NCBI GenBank assembly: GCA_045538175.1
Contig: JAZSQZ010000044.1
Span: 1 to 64,000, forward strand
Direction of reading: 5' to 3'
Source of the DNA: JAZSQZ01 sp045538175
Lineage (GTDB): Bacteria > Bacillota > Clostridia > Christensenellales > UBA1242
DNA: 64,000 nt
A program made the position numbers and the translations under genes. The notes beneath the pieces were generated by a model. It had not been told where the DNA came from. It saw nothing but the letters and a program-made list of their open reading frames with translations, and searched no databases. This document shows positions 62,939 through 64,000 of the stretch, in pieces (position 1 is the first letter of the stretch; each line of letters opens with the position of its first letter).

Positions 62939-62968
62939 AAAACCTATACTTAGCGTATAGGTTTTTTG
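62939..62968. terminator. Bidirectional terminator between convergent glycan genes
   Basis: AAAACCTATAC-TTAGC-GTATAGGTTTT palindrome with T-run. Confidence 0.9.
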
Positions 62969-62969
62969 T

Positions 62970-64000
62970 TTATTGTTGTTCTGTTTTTTTCTTTTCGTTT
63001 TCTTTAATATGATACTCATATTTTTCGCAAATTTCTTTTACGCAATCGTCCCAAGAAACATAAAGTTGTTTTGATGCGTTTTCGCTGACTTCTTCATACA
63101 ACTCTTTGTTAGCAAGGACTTCTTCGATTTTTTCAGCAAACTTTTCAACACTGTCTTCACAAATAAAACCATTTACGTTGTTTGTAACGGTTGCACTTGT
63201 TGCTGTACCTTCAAGAAAGATAGTAGGTGTTTTTTGAGATGCTGCTTCGATTTGTACAAGAGAACTTGCGTCATACTTTGATGGGAACAAGAAAAGTTTT
63301 GCCCTTAGGTAGAGTGCTTTTAAAAGTTCTCTATCCATAATTTTACCTGTTAAGATTACATTATCTTTAAGACCATATTTCTTTGCAAGATGTCTAACTT
63401 CAGTTGCGTCGTTACCTTCGCCAACAAAGAACATTTTGAAATTTTTGTCCTTTAATTTTGACAATGCTTCAACAATAAAGTAGACATTTTTTAATCTTGT
63501 GATCCTGCCAACAAAAAGCAAAACTGTGGTGTCTTTATCCAAAGCATATTTTTCGTTGACCATTTTGATGGCTTCTTTTGGGTTTTCAACGGGCAACATA
63601 TCTGTACCGTTTCTTTGTACCCCTGGCAATTCTTTTAGGCCATAGTCCTTAAATATTTCAGCAATTTTGTCGTTTACAGCATAGTTCCTGTCGCACTTTG
63701 CAAAAACTTTTAGGATATGTCGCATCATTATATTTACGATAAAATTAAAGCGCGCTGATCTTTTGAAGTCAAGTTTGAATTGAGAGTGTAAAGTTGAGAT
63801 TACAGGAATACCTTTCTTCTTTGCATATTTTACAGCAGCTTTACCAACTGCAAAAGGAGAGTGGATATGTACAATATCTAAATCGTACTTATCAAGTTCC
63901 TTTTTAAATTTTCTTGTGGCATAAGGAATTTTATATGCAAGTTTAAAAAGTTGAACGCTTTTTGTTTTAACAACTTTATAAGGATATTCTTTTGTGTCTT
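62970..64000 (-). CDS. GT4-family glycosyltransferase, N-terminus cut by the window
   Basis: At least 343 residues; the frame stays open to the window edge, upstream of the internal ATG at 63728. The partial N-terminal half shows LDIVHIHSPFAVGKAA, typical of GT-B acceptor domains. The donor half has LLFVGRITRLKNVYFIVEAL and PSKYDASSLVQIEAAS, the GT4 EX7E region. It resembles diacylglycerol or Lipid II-type glucosyltransferases. The C-terminus ends in Lys-Glu repeats. Confidence 0.9.
   Translation of the reverse strand, partial: DTKEYPYKVVKTKSVQLFKLAYKIPYATRKFKKELDKYDLDIVHIHSPFAVGKAAVKYAKKKGIPVISTLHSQFKLDFKRSARFNFIVNIMMRHILKVFAKCDRNYAVNDKIAEIFKDYGLKELPGVQRNGTDMLPVENPKEAIKMVNEKYALDKDTTVLLFVGRITRLKNVYFIVEALSKLKDKNFKMFFVGEGNDATEVRHLAKKYGLKDNVILTGKIMDRELLKALYLRAKLFLFPSKYDASSLVQIEAASQKTPTIFLEGTATSATVTNNVNGFICEDSVEKFAEKIEEVLANKELYEEVSENASKQLYVSWDDCVKEICEKYEYHIKENEKKKTEQQ

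Noticed and set aside
1..64000. UGA recoded as tryptophan
   Set aside because: Lack of TGA stops alone does not show recoding; Trp positions such as those in PflB and PFL activase are TGG and no frame needs TGA read-through.
1..64000. CRISPR array or prophage
   Set aside because: No regularly spaced repeats beyond the three units at 7221-7297 and no capsid, terminase or integrase genes were seen.

Overview
The window is a low-GC chromosomal segment from an anaerobic Bacillota, most likely an uncultured Clostridia-like gut bacterium. Evidence for this: a trimeric [FeFe] hydrogenase operon (hydCBA), pyruvate formate-lyase with its activase, sporulation-type SpoIIE and SpoIIP proteins, the MEP-pathway enzyme IspH, strong AAGGAG ribosome binding sites and TTGACA-17-TATAAT promoters. 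I place 51 protein genes (two cut by the window edges) and two tRNA-Arg genes with encoded CCA. I see no rRNA, CRISPR array, prophage or intact insertion sequence.

Layout. 0-7 kb: an SDR oxidoreductase, an S66 carboxypeptidase, hydCBA on the minus strand, and a PEBP-family protein. 7.2-16 kb: an accessory-looking block with three short direct repeats, a catalytically dead REP-type (Y1) transposase relative, a membrane-anchored protein, a 1792-residue secreted protein built of about eight related modules, and a SpoIIP-like amidase. 16-22 kb: a PnuC transporter, ispH, a YgjV-type membrane protein, then an ATP-grasp ligase and a zinc deacylase behind a structured leader RNA with a terminator. 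22-34 kb: two paralogous zinc-ribbon/TIR/membrane proteins flank a nucleotidyltransferase, a PHP phosphoesterase and a YfcE-type phosphodiesterase. GNAT, dUTPase and an HRDC-DUF4011-helicase-nuclease protein follow; this stretch looks like defence or stress signalling. 34-42 kb: two small paralogous three-helix membrane proteins around a secreted lipase and a tRNA, then an S51-Nudix fusion, HIT, SpoIIE, TilS and a cluster of DnaA boxes. 42-50 kb, mostly minus: CaCA antiporter, VanW protein, RmuC, CCA transferase, and a GNAT-PepD operon with a structured leader. 50-64 kb: pyrophosphatase, acyltransferase, pflB-pflA, tRNA-Arg, a GmrSD-like DUF262/DUF1524 protein, Nudix, PfkB kinase, flavoprotein, a tandem ThyX, HAD, a sugar nucleotidyltransferase and a GT4 glycosyltransferase.

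How the genes fit together. PflBA splits pyruvate to acetyl-CoA and formate, and HydABC disposes of NADH and ferredoxin electrons as hydrogen. These indicate mixed-acid, hydrogen-producing fermentation. Tandem ThyX and dUTPase serve dTMP supply. CCA transferase and TilS serve tRNA maturation.

Genome-wide traits visible here. (1) Four genes, including hydC, have a -10 box exactly 6 nt before the ATG and no Shine-Dalgarno, so their mRNAs are predicted to be leaderless. (2) None of 50 visible stop codons is TGA (45 TAA, 5 TAG). (3) Convergent genes usually share one bidirectional terminator hairpin.

Strongest candidates for something undescribed: the exapted transposase with its repeats and the giant modular surface protein (7.2-14.6 kb), and the paired zinc-ribbon/TIR/ectodomain proteins (21.9-29.1 kb).
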